A stretch of 64,000 bases of DNA from Antedon bifida. Its lineage: Eukaryota > Echinodermata > Crinoidea > Comatulida > Antedonidae. The stretch covers positions 2,423,001 through 2,487,000 of the forward strand of contig OY727095.1 of the NCBI GenBank assembly GCA_963402885.1. The letters run 5' to 3'. Shown here one piece after another: positions 29,201 through 44,200 of the stretch. Positions within the stretch are counted from its first letter, which is position 1; each line of letters opens with the position of its first letter. The notes under the pieces were generated by a model, which saw only the letters and a program-made list of their open reading frames with translations, had not been told where the DNA came from and ran no database searches. Both the position numbers and the translations under genes were made by a program.

Positions 29201-32200
29201 TATCCTCTGTACCTCAGATCCACCTACTTTTTACAACCCTGTATTAATATGTAATCAATTGTAAACTCTTATTTAGATATTATGCACACTGCAATATTAT
29301 ATGTATATCATATCATCCTATGTAATTTTATTCAAAAACTAAATTCTTTCTTTAAAAATACTGTTAACTTTTAGAATTTTATGTTTTAAAGTCATTGTAT
29401 TTTATTAGGGTATTTTTATTAGATATATTTAAATGGTCATTTACACTTTGCAATATATATATTCATAATTTAAAGTAATTTTAAATTGATACATCTTTTG
29501 TATATCTTCAACAAATTACACATGTTTATATAAACGTACTGTTAGGGTAAACATTTAGCGTTTAGTACTGTATTCTTACTAACATTTTAGAAAATGAAAT
29601 TCTGCAATATTTATTTAATACTCTGAAGTGCCTACTAAAATGATTTGTTGAAGTTTGTGAATTTTAATTTGCTATTTTATTTTTTCCTTTAGTTGCGACT
29701 TTTTTGTTTCAGTTGACGCTGTACTAAGAGACAATACATATGTGTTATGTCTTGTATTTTGTTGTTTATAGCACATAAATATTCTTTGACTTTGTGTTCA
29801 TCTGCTGGATCACTTGACTACAATAACTTAATTTGATTGGCTGATTTCACAAACATCCTGACCTCTGTTTTCTATAGTTTTCCAAGGTTTGTCAACTGGT
29901 CTGGAAAACTTTTGAAAAAATTTCTTGACGAACTTGGTGTTAGCAAATTACAGATTGCCCTTTGTCCTGATATGATAATTTTAAAAAATTCATTCCTGAA
30001 AATAATTTTTAAAAATAACTTGCTATACAATTCTTGCAGAGAAAATTTATTTTCAAAGAAAACTTTTCTTGTATATTTCCTTCTATGATAATAAGATAAA
30101 TTGTGTTTGCAATGTTGTTTTCACATTATTCATTTTTCACCACAAATATATGTCTTCGTTTTTTCCCATTAATCTTTTGTATTTTTGGTTTTTGTTTTTT
30201 TTTTTTGCTCTCTAACTAATTTTTATTGCTGTTTTTTATCACAAATATTTCTAGAATTCCTTCGTCTAGAAGCTTCAAAATTCTAAAAAATAATCAAAAC
30301 ACATTTTTTTCATTGTATTTGTATTTTATTGATAATTAATACTTATAGTTGATTTAATTTACCACTGATATTTGTTTGAAAAACAAGAAAATTGTTCCAG
30401 AAATGTAACATTTTGGTTTTTCACCGTTTAATGGTCTCTGAAGGAATTTCTTAGAAAGTGTCAAAACAAACTAAACTATTTTTGTTTAGATTTGTTACAC
30501 ATTTAAAGCTTGATATCATAAAAAAAAAGCTCCTTTGATTTAATTCTGAATCGCACTATCAATATTTAAATAAAGGCCGTGTAATAATTGAGAATTTTTG
30601 TCAGTGACGAGGATATTTGTTAATTTAATTTGAGTCACTGTGAGTTACTGTACTTGTTCTATGCTATTTTCTCCATAATGATTTGACTGTCCTGTATTGT
30701 GTAATATATAAGCCATATAATACAAACACAAAAAACGCACTTACTAGTCATCTTAGATTCAAAGATTTGTCTAGATCCATGTGCATGCTACCATTTGTCA
30801 ACAGTGTCTATAATCCAGATATCTTTTCGTTGCGTTGAATATCAATATTTTTTATCAAATTATGTCACTTAAATACTTCACTTATAAAATTGAAGGTTGT
30901 TGGATGAATTTCAAATTGCATGTGGAAATTGCATGTTGCAATCTATGGGACAAACTTTCGTACTGCTACTGTATATAATAAATAGGATAGATAGTGAAAT
31001 AAAAATATAGTCTGCAAGGGTTGTCAGGAAGCTGATCTCTCTCTGTGTAGTTGTAAAAGGGTATAGCAGGTACAAATAACCAGCATAACTTAATTTGTAT
31101 TTGGTATGACACTTTCTTGTTTGTTTTTACAGGAGGGATTTATTAATTTGAGTGTTTTGAGGCTTTTTCGAGCAGCTAGGCTCATCAAACTTTTACGTCA
31201 AGGATCGTCGATTCGAATCCTACTTTGGACTTTTGTGCAGTCTTTCAAGGTATAAAATGACATTTATTATAGTGACTTTTGTAATTTTGCCTTCCATAGA
31301 CATTGTATTTGCATACTCTATCTAACCCTAGCTTGTTAGTATGAACACCGGACTATCTTCAGTTGGTTGGTTTGAGTCTCATCCAAGAAATATTGAGTCT
31401 CCCTGGTGTAGCACTTCTATGGGGCCAACACTGGATAGCTGATTGATGCTGCTCATGGTCTGGGGCTCCTTAAGCTCTGGGGCACATGAGTTCAGCCAGT
31501 TAGCGCTCATAGGTGTTAAGCCACTGATTCTCCTCAATGTACTGAGTATGTAGGACAATTTTATTATGGAAAACCGTCTTTGTACACTATACAAAACAAG
31601 TTGAAGAGATTGTTTTCAAAGGTAATTGAAAATGAAGTTGGTTCTACTCTATGGGTTACCAAACATCCAGAATCAAACATATTTGCATACATTTAACATA
31701 TTTTGTTTTTCACTTTTTTTTCTTGTCTTAGGCATTGCCATGGGTATGCCTATTAATTGGAATGCTTTTCTTTATCTATGCAATTATTGGAATGCAGGTG
31801 AGTCTTTTTAGCATAAATTTATTAATCTTTTGCGCCTAATTTTCTCTCTCTCTTGTCTGCTTTTATCATTTGAAGTTAGGTCCATGAATCTAAAAAGTCA
31901 TGTGATACACATACAACCATTTTGTTTCATATCCAGCCTTGTGCGCTCAAGCATTGCTTTTTAAAATTATATACTTGGCAACAACAGAAAATACTCCATC
32001 TTAAATGCCTGCGTTGATGTTAGACAAAATTTTAGGAAAGAATTTACCCTATACATTCTTCCCTAAAATCCCCTATTATAATCTGTTTAATATACATTAT
32101 TTTTTTATTTGAAAAATTAACAAATAATATGTTTCGCTTTTTGGGGGAATAGGAGTAGCAGATGTCATCAAAAAATCAAGTTGTTTTTTAAAGTGTATTG

Positions 32201-35200
32201 AGTGAGTGATGATGAGTTAATGGTTAGATTAGATTATTAGGATAAACAATTTGTGATTAAAAGTTATAACTTTATAGTATTTTAATATTAGGTAGTTAAT
32301 TTGTTTGAGTGACATTATTACAGTTGAATTCTGTGATTAAATAACAGAGTTTAATGATGTGAAGAAGTTATTATAATGTGATTGGATGAAAGTATCGTGA
32401 GGTTGAGTGACTGAGTGGTTACAGGGCTCGAAAATTTACCCTAGCAATTGATTCGACAACATAATAATTGACTTTTTTTTTTGGCTGTTTGCTTTCTCAT
32501 TTAGCTAGTTAGATTTGCTAGTAAGTTGACAGAAAATTAAACTTCGAGCTAATTCAGGGGCACTACAACAAACCATGGGCATAAAATTAGAGCGGGTTTG
32601 AGGAGGTTCTTGTCCATAATTCTGGTGGTGGAAGTCACACTATTGTTCTGGTTCAAATTCTTCCCTGCCCTGTTATGGTTTCAACTCATGCACTCCATTC
32701 TAGTATAGCTGTGTAGAATAGGATTTATCATACTAAGAACCAAGGGTGGGGGAGGGCGATACATAATCTACTGGCCGATTTCTTCACAGGTTAAAGGTGA
32801 AACAACTCTAAAGGGACTGGAAGTCTCTAAACCAAGGATGTGTTAACTTTATTTATGCTTTTGAATCTAGATATTCGGTGATATTAAATATTCTGATACT
32901 TCAAGCTCTATCAACACGCACAACAATTTTCATAACTTTTTTATGTCGCTCCTGCTATTGTTCAGGTAATGTTTCACTTCTGGCAAAATGCCAACCAAAC
33001 TAATATGTTAGACCAGGGAGTATGCATAGGTATGTGATAACTACAAAAACTACACTCAGTGCAGTACAAAAAATAAATGTCAAAGGTCATTATGAATACA
33101 CAAAGTCGTTGTTTCTGATTCTGAATGCCAGAGACTGTCATTGAGCTTTGAAGTTTTTGCATTTTTTACGTACCTATTCACATTCATGGAAATCTAGGTC
33201 ATCAGTTGTAAAAACTGATTTCACTTAATCATTCAAACAATAAGCAGTGGTGTTTTTTTCTTTTTTTGTTTCTCTCCACACACGCATGCAACGCCATCAG
33301 ATGTTCGGAAATGTAGAACTCAATGATGAAACAGAGATTAATAGTCATAACAATTTTCAGCTGTTCTTTACAGCTCTTCTACTACTATTCAGGTAGACCA
33401 AATCTAACAGCAGAAACATTAAAAATTGTGTCTGGTGTCCCGTCTATATATCCTTGTCTATTGATCCTTGATGTAACACCGACTATCCCATCATCAATGT
33501 GGAAAAAAAGATGTTTTAATAAATCCCAACCTGACACTTACCTTTTACCCATATGTATTGGCTACCTCTTTGAAATTCTTTACTTCTTTTGATTATGATT
33601 TTTGTTAAATTTGACTGCGTTTAATTTCATATTCAATATTCAAACTTTTATATGTGGTATCTGAACCTAATGTTTGGTTTATTGGACGGGAATTTGTCTC
33701 TTGCTGGCTGGATAGTAGTGATCTTTTTTGGAATTTTATCTTGCTAACACATACTAAGGGCTACCTTATGCTTAATACAGTTCATGATATCAATGCATTT
33801 GTTGTATGTATCTTTCACCTCATTTACACTTTTGGGCCAAACCTACTGTAAGTTCCTCAAACTAGGATCACCTGGACAAATGGCTGGAACTGGTTTAGAC
33901 TGGCATATGTAGTCGCGCATATCATATTTGAATTTTTTGACTTAGATCAAACCATAGAGCAACATTTTATTGTCAAACAATGAGTATAATATGACTCATT
34001 AATATTCAAAATGAAATTAACCAAATACCAATGGACTAAAAAAATATATTTTTTTAACTACAAAGACTGTAAGTGTAAACTCCCTTTTAAACACCACCAT
34101 CCTTTAGGCCAGTAAGTGTAAATGGGGTGATGATCTTCTATGTAATAACCTATCTTTGTTTTTATATTGTTTAAAGGTTTTAAAAATGTATTCTTTGCTG
34201 TCTTTACAACCAAAATAGCCTCTTTATACCTGTATATTGTTCCTTAACTATTACTATTCTTCCTTACCTATCAATTCCCTGTGTATTTCTTTCTTATTAA
34301 TAATACAGATCTGTAATAAACTTGCTATATAATGCAAAAGAAAAGATTAAAAAACATTAAAAATTAAAATTAGAAATTTAATACAACCTTTCTCACTAAA
34401 TAAGGTTTTAAAAAAGTTTGGCGTATTGCACGAAACTCCTTTACTGCATGTGGTATCAACTAAAGTTACAGTCTGTATTTAACTGGTTTAAACTGGTTAA
34501 ACGTGATATATTAGTTAGCCAATTATTAAACAGTATTGCTTTACCAGTTTACTTTGGTTCAAACCAGTTTAATTTGTTTTAAACCAGATTATTCTAGTTC
34601 TTACAAAAACAATGTGATAAAATCAAGTTAAAATCAATTCTTTAATACTCTATGTACTTTCGTGACATATAATTCTATTCTTTTGTATTTCCTTATTCTG
34701 CTAAATGTTGCTATTTATGTTTATTTACAGTAGCAGTTCTCTGCTAAAATAGATATTTGTCATATATTTAACAATAACAGATTTCTTTAGTATTGTGTAA
34801 TTCTATTGTTCAAAATAACGTGAAACTTTACTGCAAAACTAACCATTATCTTTTTTTAAAATCTTTTCTTGGGAATAAATATGTTTTTCTAAAAGAGAAA
34901 TGATTATTTAATATAGCATTTGTGAAAATATAAATAAAATTGTAATAGTTTTTACAAGGAAATATCAAAATATTATTTTAGCGCTCAGGTTGTGATAAAA
35001 AGATATGCCAAATCAAGCACGCACAAAAAGGATTATTAAATATTTATTGAATTCTCATTTCCTCTTTATAAACTATATTATAAAAATAATTATTGTAACA
35101 AATAATGTTCAAATGTCCAGAAATGTTTTTGAATTTAAAAAAGACTCTCTACATTATATAATCTAATAAAAAAACTAATTTACATTTAAAGTGATATTGA

Positions 35201-38200
35201 GAAAGAACTTCTAAATTTTATAAAAAAACAGAAAACACATCATTTGGCTTTAAAAGTGATGGTCTAAATTAAAAACTTATAAGTTTTAACATATGTATTT
35301 AATTGTATTATTGTAGAGATTCTTTTTGTAATTCAATATATCTTAGAGGGCTATATAATAAATGTTGTATCTATCCCTTCTTTTGTTTATTATAAATGTA
35401 TGTATCTTAAGAGCATATTTTCAACAAAACAAAACCGGTTACAAAAAAAAAAAAATCAGCTAGAATGCTTTAGAATGCAGGAAAATGGCGGATGGTTCAA
35501 TAAAAGTGTGCTCTTGTTTTGCAATATAGACATAAAATATGTATACAATCTACTTTCCCGTTTTCACATTAAACATTTTATGTATTTGTAATGCGTAATA
35601 ATAGCCTGTTGTAAAGTTGCCTTTCTAATATTAAGTTAAGATATTGCTTAAATCTTCTTTTATACTTTTGGGGATTTTATTCAATTGCATGATTTGCATA
35701 TTATCCTGAATTTATTTTCAAAAAAATTAACCATATCCAAATTATTTAGTATTGAAATTATTGTCAATGCCACCAATTTCATCTTTGACTCCATATTAAA
35801 TATATATTAATATACATTTTTATTGGACGTTTCTCAACGTGTATAGGTGCGCAACAGGGGAGAGTTGGCAACTGATTATGTTAGCATGTATATCGGGTAG
35901 AGCGTGTGAGGGCAAGGCAGGAAATGAATGTGGATCCCCGTTTGCATACGTATATTTCGTTAGCTTTATTTTCCTTTGCTCATTTTTGGTAAGTAAATTA
36001 AATTTTTTTACAGTCTAATCATGCCTTTCAGTCGTGCACATTTTTATTCCTCAGGGGTCTTTTATTAAAATGTTGGAGACACTACATTTATAAATGTGAA
36101 CAAAAAAGTTGATTTTTGAAAATGGTGTTTGGTTGCCAGTGTACACAAGATCCTACCACTATAAACCAGTGTACACAAGATCCTACCACTATAAACCAGT
36201 TTAGACAAGATCCTACCACTATAAACCAGTTTAGACAAGATCCTACCACTATAAACCAGTTTAGACAAGATCCTACCACTATAAACCAGTGTACACAAGA
36301 TCCTACCACTATAAACCAGTTTAGACAAGATTCTGCTGCTATAAGCTGGTGTAGACAAGATCCTACCTCTATAAACTGGTTTAGACAAGATCCTACCTCT
36401 ATAAACTGGTTTAGACAAGATTCTACTGCTAAAATTCTGGTGTAGACAAGTACTATAAATCTGTGTAGGCAAGACTATTCCAATTCTAATGTTTTATTTT
36501 CAGATGTTAAATCTTTTCGTTGCTGTTATTATGGACAATTTTGATTATTTAACAAGAGATGCATCAATTCTGGGTGCTCATCACTTGGATGAGTATGTTC
36601 GGATTTGGGGAGATTTTGAGCCTGCAGCAACGTAAGGACTTATTATTTTGATCTCTTTAGAATTTTATTATTTTGTCTACAAATTTAGATTTATTGACAT
36701 TTATGTCTGAAAATGGTTTTCAGATGCTGGTCATTTGATTTTATATGTTAAAATTATTTTCTAACTATATTCCTCTTTCAGGGGGAAGTTAAATTATGGG
36801 AAAATGTATACCATGTTGAGGAAAATGGAACCTCCTGTAGGATTTGGCGCAAATTGCCCTGTCAGAATAGCTTACAAGGTTTGTAAAATGTTTCTAAGCA
36901 TTTTTAACGTTTTATTATATTTCCATGATTGAAATAACTATACCTGGAATAATATGCAATTTCAGGCACATAAAGCCTGATCCCACTTGTTTTGAAAAGG
37001 ATAAGAATTGTTTTCAATATTGAATGTATTTTGTCTCCTTTCTCAGCGATTGATCAGAATGAACATGCCACTTAACGATACGATGGAGGTCCATTTTACC
37101 ACGACATTGATGGCTCTCATTAGAACAGCATTAGATATTAAAATCGGCAATGGTAAGTTCAATTCAAATTCAATCTCAGTTTTCCTTCAAAACCCCAAAA
37201 TTCAATTCAATTTCAATTCAAAATTTATTTTCACCACAACAGAAAAAGTATATAGTAGATAAATAACATAATGGTTTGATTGGAATTGGTACCCACTGTG
37301 ATCTTAATAGCATAAAAAGTGTAAATTTCAACAAGTTTTTATTTCATTTATCCTCAGTTGTCGATCGTGACCGTCATGATAGAGAATTACGAGAGGCTGT
37401 CAAAGTCTTCTGGCCTCGATTACCGGAGAAGAAAATAGACCTTCTGGTCCCTCCAGACTGTGGTATGAATTTTATGTTTTAGCTTTATGTATAATGAAAC
37501 TTATTTTGGTGTAATAATATAGATAGACAAATCTTGTTACATATTACTTTAAAAGGTAATAATATTTAATCTTGAATCCAAATTAAACTTTATTAAATTT
37601 TCTATATGATTTTATGTAGTAATTTAAATTATAAAAATATAATAGAGTTATTTAAATTAAAAATTAGGAGTTACCGATATATGTATTGTTCTCTTTTTCA
37701 TTTTTCTACAGCTCTCTTTTATTTATTTGTGTTTATTTTTTAACTCTTTCTTTTCGTTCTATTGTCATTTTATTTCTTTTTGATAATGTTAGGTTATTAC
37801 CCAACCTATCCAAAGAAGGTTTACGGTATGGAGCTCTCGTTTGTCGTGCGTTTGACCTCAATTGACCCATAGCTTTTTAAAAAGTGTATATATCCTTAAC
37901 ATTAATTTGCATATTTTTAATTAACTTAAGAGTTAATAACAATTAATGTGTCAAAACAACCTGTAAGAGCAAGACGGCGCAATGGTATTGAACTTGTGTG
38001 TGAGAAGGCATAAGTTCGAGAACTGTCCGTGCATCTTGTCATTAGAAAACAGTACAGTAGAACCCCTATTAAGGGGGAACCTTTGGCCCTAACAAAGGTT
38101 AGGGCCAAAGTGGGGTGGGCCGCAGTGTATATATTTCAAATTCATGGTAAAGTGTCCCCTGTCTACATTAGTATCATTCAGAAGGACACTAGATGTACAT

Positions 38201-41200
38201 GAAAAATTGTCATCAATTCAAGTGTTTTTCCGTTTTACCGTAGAAGGCCGAATTCGCATTTCCTCACTTTCTAGGGATCATTTATATATTTACATTTTTT
38301 ATTTTGTCATTATTCCTTTGTGAACAAAGAACATGTTGAAGAAGGCAGGTGTGATGAGTGTAAACGAAGGAAAGGTATTTAATACAGAGCAAACCGTCCG
38401 CCATATGCAAAACACAGCTTATTGCATTGGAAACTCAGTGAAGCATGTCCTTGTATCCTGCTACATTCCCATATGCGGCCCTATGTGTTTTTAGAGCCTG
38501 CAGAAGTTGAATATTTCATCATCTTTTTAAAACACCTTTAATGTGTACCTAACTCCCCCTTAAAAATCTACCAATACAATAGTTTTTTACATATTATTAT
38601 CCAATATATTAAAATAATTCACATTTCAATTAAAAATTTCCCATAGTATTTTACCTGCATGTTTGGTTCTCAACACTTGGTTCTGTCCACGAATTCAAGT
38701 GCATCTTTAACCTATATTGATAATCTTCACAAATTTAGCATGCCAACCTTAGCATTTGCAGTCCTTCCTAATTAAAACATTTTAAACAATTTAACTCATT
38801 TTGTTTTTTGAATTTTCCAATTTACATAAACTTATGCATTCATTGTATATTCCTGTTGAACAAATCACACCAATTATTTATTCTACTAGCTATCAGAATA
38901 TGGTTTCATATTTTTATCCTAAAAGCTCCAACCAAAAAACCAATGTTTACTGTAAGGAGTTTCTGTTAACTACAAACCTTGACCCACCTATCTTCAACTA
39001 AATGTCATCAGTATTTTTATTAAAAGCTTACTGTAATCTGCTAAAGGAGATAGCTTTGGCTATAACATATTTTTTAGACAAAACAGAAGCAGAAGAAATA
39101 TTTTATCCACATTTGCTGTTTTGTATACATGTATTAAATAAATAAAATGCTTTTTGACTATTTGAATTAGGAGATTGATATCTAAAATATTGCTGTTTAT
39201 GCGTCAGCTTTTTATCCCGCTTTTTCCTATATACCTTTGTTGTTGCCACAGCGCTAATAATAAAGTTTATTGACGACCAAAAACCTGTGTAATTTAAGGA
39301 ATGCCAAAATTGAGTGGTGTTTTTTTTACTATATATCTGGAAAAAAAAAAAAATCTTACTTTAGTAAACAATCGAAAATGAAGTGAACAATATATTATAT
39401 TTGGCAATCTTAACATACTAATAAAATGTGTGTGTGGTTTGTGTGCGTTTACTATTTTAAGATCATATTTTATACAACTTAATATACTATATCCATCTTT
39501 GAATACATCGGTAAATGTTTGTTTAATGTTTATTAAACTGCTTATGAAAATGCGTAGATACAGTATAGTAGTGAATAGCAACAACTGATTACATAGATGA
39601 TAATATAATATAACTAAAATAAGTGAAGCTGTAGCTTGATGGTTAGCATGGTTGCCTTTCAATCCCAAGGTCCAGGCTTCAATCCTGACTTGCGTCTTTT
39701 TCTACTCCACTCACTAAGCCTCAAATGAGACTCTATACAGTACTGTAGCTTACAAGCAAGAACAAGTTTTTCCATTCTGTTATGGAAAAGTTCTTGGCAG
39801 CGAACGAAAGAAAAAATGTACAGATATCCGTTACTCATCTACTCAACTTCCATATTAACATTCCAGCTTATTCCATTTATGAATAGGAGGTGATAGTTTT
39901 CATGGGTACTCAATTAATTAAGTAAAAGTCAGAAATGCATAAATGCATGTTTTTCTAGTACAGTTCCACAACCTAAGGAAAATGTGTGGGACTCATAGTC
40001 AGGGTTAGAATTGGGTTTTGGATCACAAAATTAAGTATGGTAGACTTAGTATATTGATTTTCTTGATGCACAGCCCTACAAAGACCAAACCTGTGTGATC
40101 TGGATCACCATGCAACTAACTGGAACTTGATTTATCTGCAGGTTGATAACATTAGTTAGATAAGTCTTTTTTAGCTTGGTTAGAAATGGCATTAAAAAAA
40201 TTTGGTTATAATATAATTTAAACGGTCGGAAATATGTTAATCAAAAGTGGTATTTTGTTTGTACTTTTTCATTTAGGTTTTAATAATAGTGAGTATTGCA
40301 TTTTATTTAGAAACATTTTTTTTTTGGAAGGTGGCAGTTATTTTTTGAACCCTGTAAAAATTTCATTTGGGTGAATTTTGCTGAAATTGAAGATTTTTTT
40401 TCTGTTTTGTTTTTGAAAATAAATTAGTTAAGGATTTTTTTTTTTTGCCATTTTTGTACTGTACTGTACATGGCACAGGTGTGAATCTACAAGCTGTTCT
40501 TGTGTGACCCGAACCTAAACTCTCTAGATGTCAAACCTGGAGTCATACCTTAATACCATACCAGTTTATATCATTTACACATTATATCTTGGCATTAACT
40601 TGGCATTATCGCTGGGTGATTTTAGCATTTGTCTTTTTCCATACAATAAATAATATTTTTATTATAAACTTATTGTTAATGTTAAATATTAATTTTGTAA
40701 AATGTTTGTTTCAGATTGGAGAAATGCTTTGCGTTTTTAAAATGAGCTCTTTTTGCGTATTTTGGATAAATATTTCTACTTGCTTTAATTTGGGATATCG
40801 ATCAACAGTTTTTAATCCAATTCATACCAATTCTCTTTCATTTTGTTTGTCTTTTCTATGATTTAGTTATTTTGCTTTTGTCTTTTATTTCAATCTTTTA
40901 TGTGTTTTATTTTCAATTACCCAATAGAAAATATGATATATGGTAAGGTATATCATTATAAAAACAATATATATATATATAGAAAATTAGTTTTTTGATT
41001 TGCTTGTTGTAAACAACATTTTTTCCTTCGACCAATAAAAAGTATCATCTCCAATCCTTGCCTTTTCCTTGATGCAGTTTTGTAGTTTTGCAACTAACAA
41101 AATTAAATCTATTTAAAAAATATTCAAAATATTTTTTGTAATTTTTAACCCTTTTGAAAAAAAAAGCTAAATATTAAACCCATTTAAAGCAATTGATTTT

Positions 41201-44200
41201 AGTTTGATATTCTCATTAGCTCAGTTGGGTAAAAATTTGGTAAAATTGTTTTTTTTTAAATCCTTGCTGTTTAATCCCTTACTGCTGCTCTGGAGTTCGC
41301 CTCAAACGGGTAAAAATACAGACTAGCAGCTTTTCAGATGAGACCTTTAGTCGGTGGTAAAAAATGGCCTGTGTTTAAGAACATAGTAAAAGAATCTGGA
41401 AAAATATTCTAAGTGTATTATTTAAAATTTGGAAAAAAGCAACTATAAATAACTTCTTAGAATGTCGTACACTACAATTAAGCTCTGTCTACTCTACTAC
41501 CAGACTTTATGTTACGAAAAAGATGATGTGCTCATATATGGACATGATGATATCATATCACTACTATTGTTTGGCACATCACACTTTTTAGTCAAACTAG
41601 TTTGATAGTGTAGACAGATCTTACTATTTATCTATGGTGATAGCTGAGGTATCTGACAAGTATAGTTATATTATTGTTTCAGAGCTGATTGGTGAAAAGT
41701 TAACAGTGGGCAAGATATACGCTGCATTGTTAATCTACGAAACTTGGAAAGAGTATAAGACGAGAGCGAAGAGAGATGGAACTGCTAGATTGGTAAGATA
41801 GATAAGTTTTTACTTTATTTTATTGTATTTATACCTTCTTAGGAATTTGTTGTTAATTCTGAGTCTATTTTGATAACGATCGTCAGTGTACATTGATTCT
41901 GATGTTGTATTCTTTATTATGTTGTAACATATCTTTCTTAACTTAAAAATCAAAATTGTCATATTTGCATATTTTCAACTAACATAATTTTTGTTCGATA
42001 TCATTTTCATCATAAACATCATCAACATTTATCTGGTTTATCATTTATCAACATCATTATCAAACATATATCATATTAACATCAAATGATTATTATGTTA
42101 ACATCACTAATATTTTGAACTTAATAATCTTATCGATATTTCGACACAATTGTTAAAGTTTAGATTAAGTATTCATGTTGTGTGTTTATCCTTCCTTGTG
42201 TTACAGTCTGTCTGTTTATCCATTTTATATATACCCATACTTCCTAAATCGTTTCCAGAGAAGATAATACAAGCTGTTGACCTCTCTTTGTGTTTTTATC
42301 CAGTTAATTTGTTTCAAATTTATACCTTTTATGGAATAAATTTGTTTATAATATTTTTTAATGTACTACGGCATGCTTGCTTGTTTAGAAATCAAACTCT
42401 CAGCTTTTAGAGGGATCTTTTGAAAAATAAAAAAAAATTATAAACTATAAATTTAAATTATAGTACAAGAAGTAAGAAAACTATTAGTAAAGATTTAATG
42501 CACTCACAGACGGTTGATTCTCTTTGGTAGAAGTTAAAACGCAAAAGTTATATTTTTTTATCATCTATTTATCAGATTATTCATACCAAAGTATTTTTTA
42601 AATAGAAACGTCAAATATTTGAAAATTTATAATGAATATTAATTTTTTGCATGTGTAAAATGTTATGACCAATAGGAACATGAAGTATTTTCTTTAATTA
42701 ATTTATAATTGTTAGCATGCAACTGTACTGATACGTTTTGTATACAATTTCTGTTTATTAGTTTCTGGTAATTCTATTTGTTGTTGTTGTATTGTGTGGA
42801 GGAGGTGTGCTAGAGGAGGTAAAAAGAAAACGTCCCAGGGAATATATTATGAGATGAGATTTGATGAGTTCTTCTCCATAGATATGCTAAGTTAATGCTT
42901 ATTGTGCTACTGAGAGGCAAGCATCACATTTTTTTTGCTATCAAGGCCAGAGTGTCACAAGTTTTTGTTGTAACTAAAACTAACAAAGGGCAAGCACATT
43001 GTTCTGGCCACTAAGACAAGCACCTATTTTTAGTTACCAGGACAAGCACAATTGTTCTGGCTACCAAAGCAGTTGCCTAATTTCTGGCAACAAAGGCCAG
43101 AGGCCTCTTTGCTGTTTGTGTTGGCGTCATGTTTTACTTCCATGAGCCAGTGACCACTGCATCTTAGTGCATGATTACTTATTTTACAGACCTTTTTTTG
43201 TATACAAAGTTTCTTTAAAAAAGATAATAAATGCTTATAAATACAATAAGTTCTACTATTTATTATAATATTAATAATTTGTTTCTTTTCATTTTCACGT
43301 TTTTGTTTGAAACCATACATTTATAAGATTGTTTTTGCACCTAAATTTGCATAAGCATTCAAAGTAATTAAACTCCCCTTTGATATGTAAATTTACTTTT
43401 GAATATGCATAATAGAATATACATATTGACTTAAGTATTAATATATGCATACATTTTGTTTATATTTTGAATAATTATTAATTAATTCCAAATATGCATA
43501 TAATTTAGTAATCATGTAGTTCCAAATTTAATTTATATATGCAAGTTGAATTCATGTGTGTTTGTTTTTGTTTCTTTCCTCCCCTGCTTGCTGGAACCTG
43601 TCCTCCTCACGGAACATTGCATGATTTTAGTTGAAATCTGTTATTGTAAATATTGTAACGCTAAATTGTTTGTGTCGCTTCTTGTCTTGTTAAACTGTCT
43701 ATAAGCTTCCATCAAAATTATTGTTTCAAAAATGATATGAATTATTATTATGATGAATTACTATTGTTATTTTATATATAAATGTCAGACGGTTGGTGAA
43801 AAGGTCGCACATGGCAAAGACATTACAGAAGCAGTTTTCCAGCTAAAATTTGTTTCTAATCAAATTCCTAAACTTTCAATCCAAGCAGTTGTAGAATTTT
43901 AACTAAAATCAATTATTAAATGTTATTTTTAATTTATAATGTGTGACTGTTTTATACATGGAAGCAATGATAATATTTGTTGAGGACATTTAATATTGAT
44001 TTGGATTTTAAATTTATAATTTTTAACAAAATCTGTATAAATTTAAAGTAATGGAATTGGTGCATTTTAAGGCTAATACATTTTATTTATTTTATTTATA
44101 TGTGCTTAAAAGTTTACTTAGTATCAAAATTCAGAAAGACCACTCAATAAATTTGTTTTATTCTTTAAAAAATATTATTTAAAATTTTCAAATAAAAAAT

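Larger units (their letters stand above)
26792..31132. other. 4.3 kb IVS3-S4 linker intron
   Basis: No second IVS4 exon is seen. Contains a candidate 3-nt microexon (27989-27991), a tRNA-like SINE head (28603-28653), and long AT-rich stretches. Confidence 0.65.
37463..41682. other. 4.2 kb intron with two candidate microexons
   Basis: Holds in-frame cassette candidates (37793-37825, 40928-40942), tRNA-like SINE heads (37969-38030, 39629-39690), a transposon-end relic at 38051 (acagtagaacccctattaag) and a MITE (41478-41623). No second copy of the IQ exon is seen. Confidence 0.6.

Noticed and set aside
36065..36472. Repeat proteins on both strands, or a CRISPR-like array
   Set aside because: Head-to-tail minisatellite without spacers in a eukaryotic intron; frames end before the neighbouring exon.
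40589..40861. 90-codon plus-strand frame as a CaV2 exon
   Set aside because: Low-complexity T-rich composition, no donor in the right phase, no resemblance to channel sequence.
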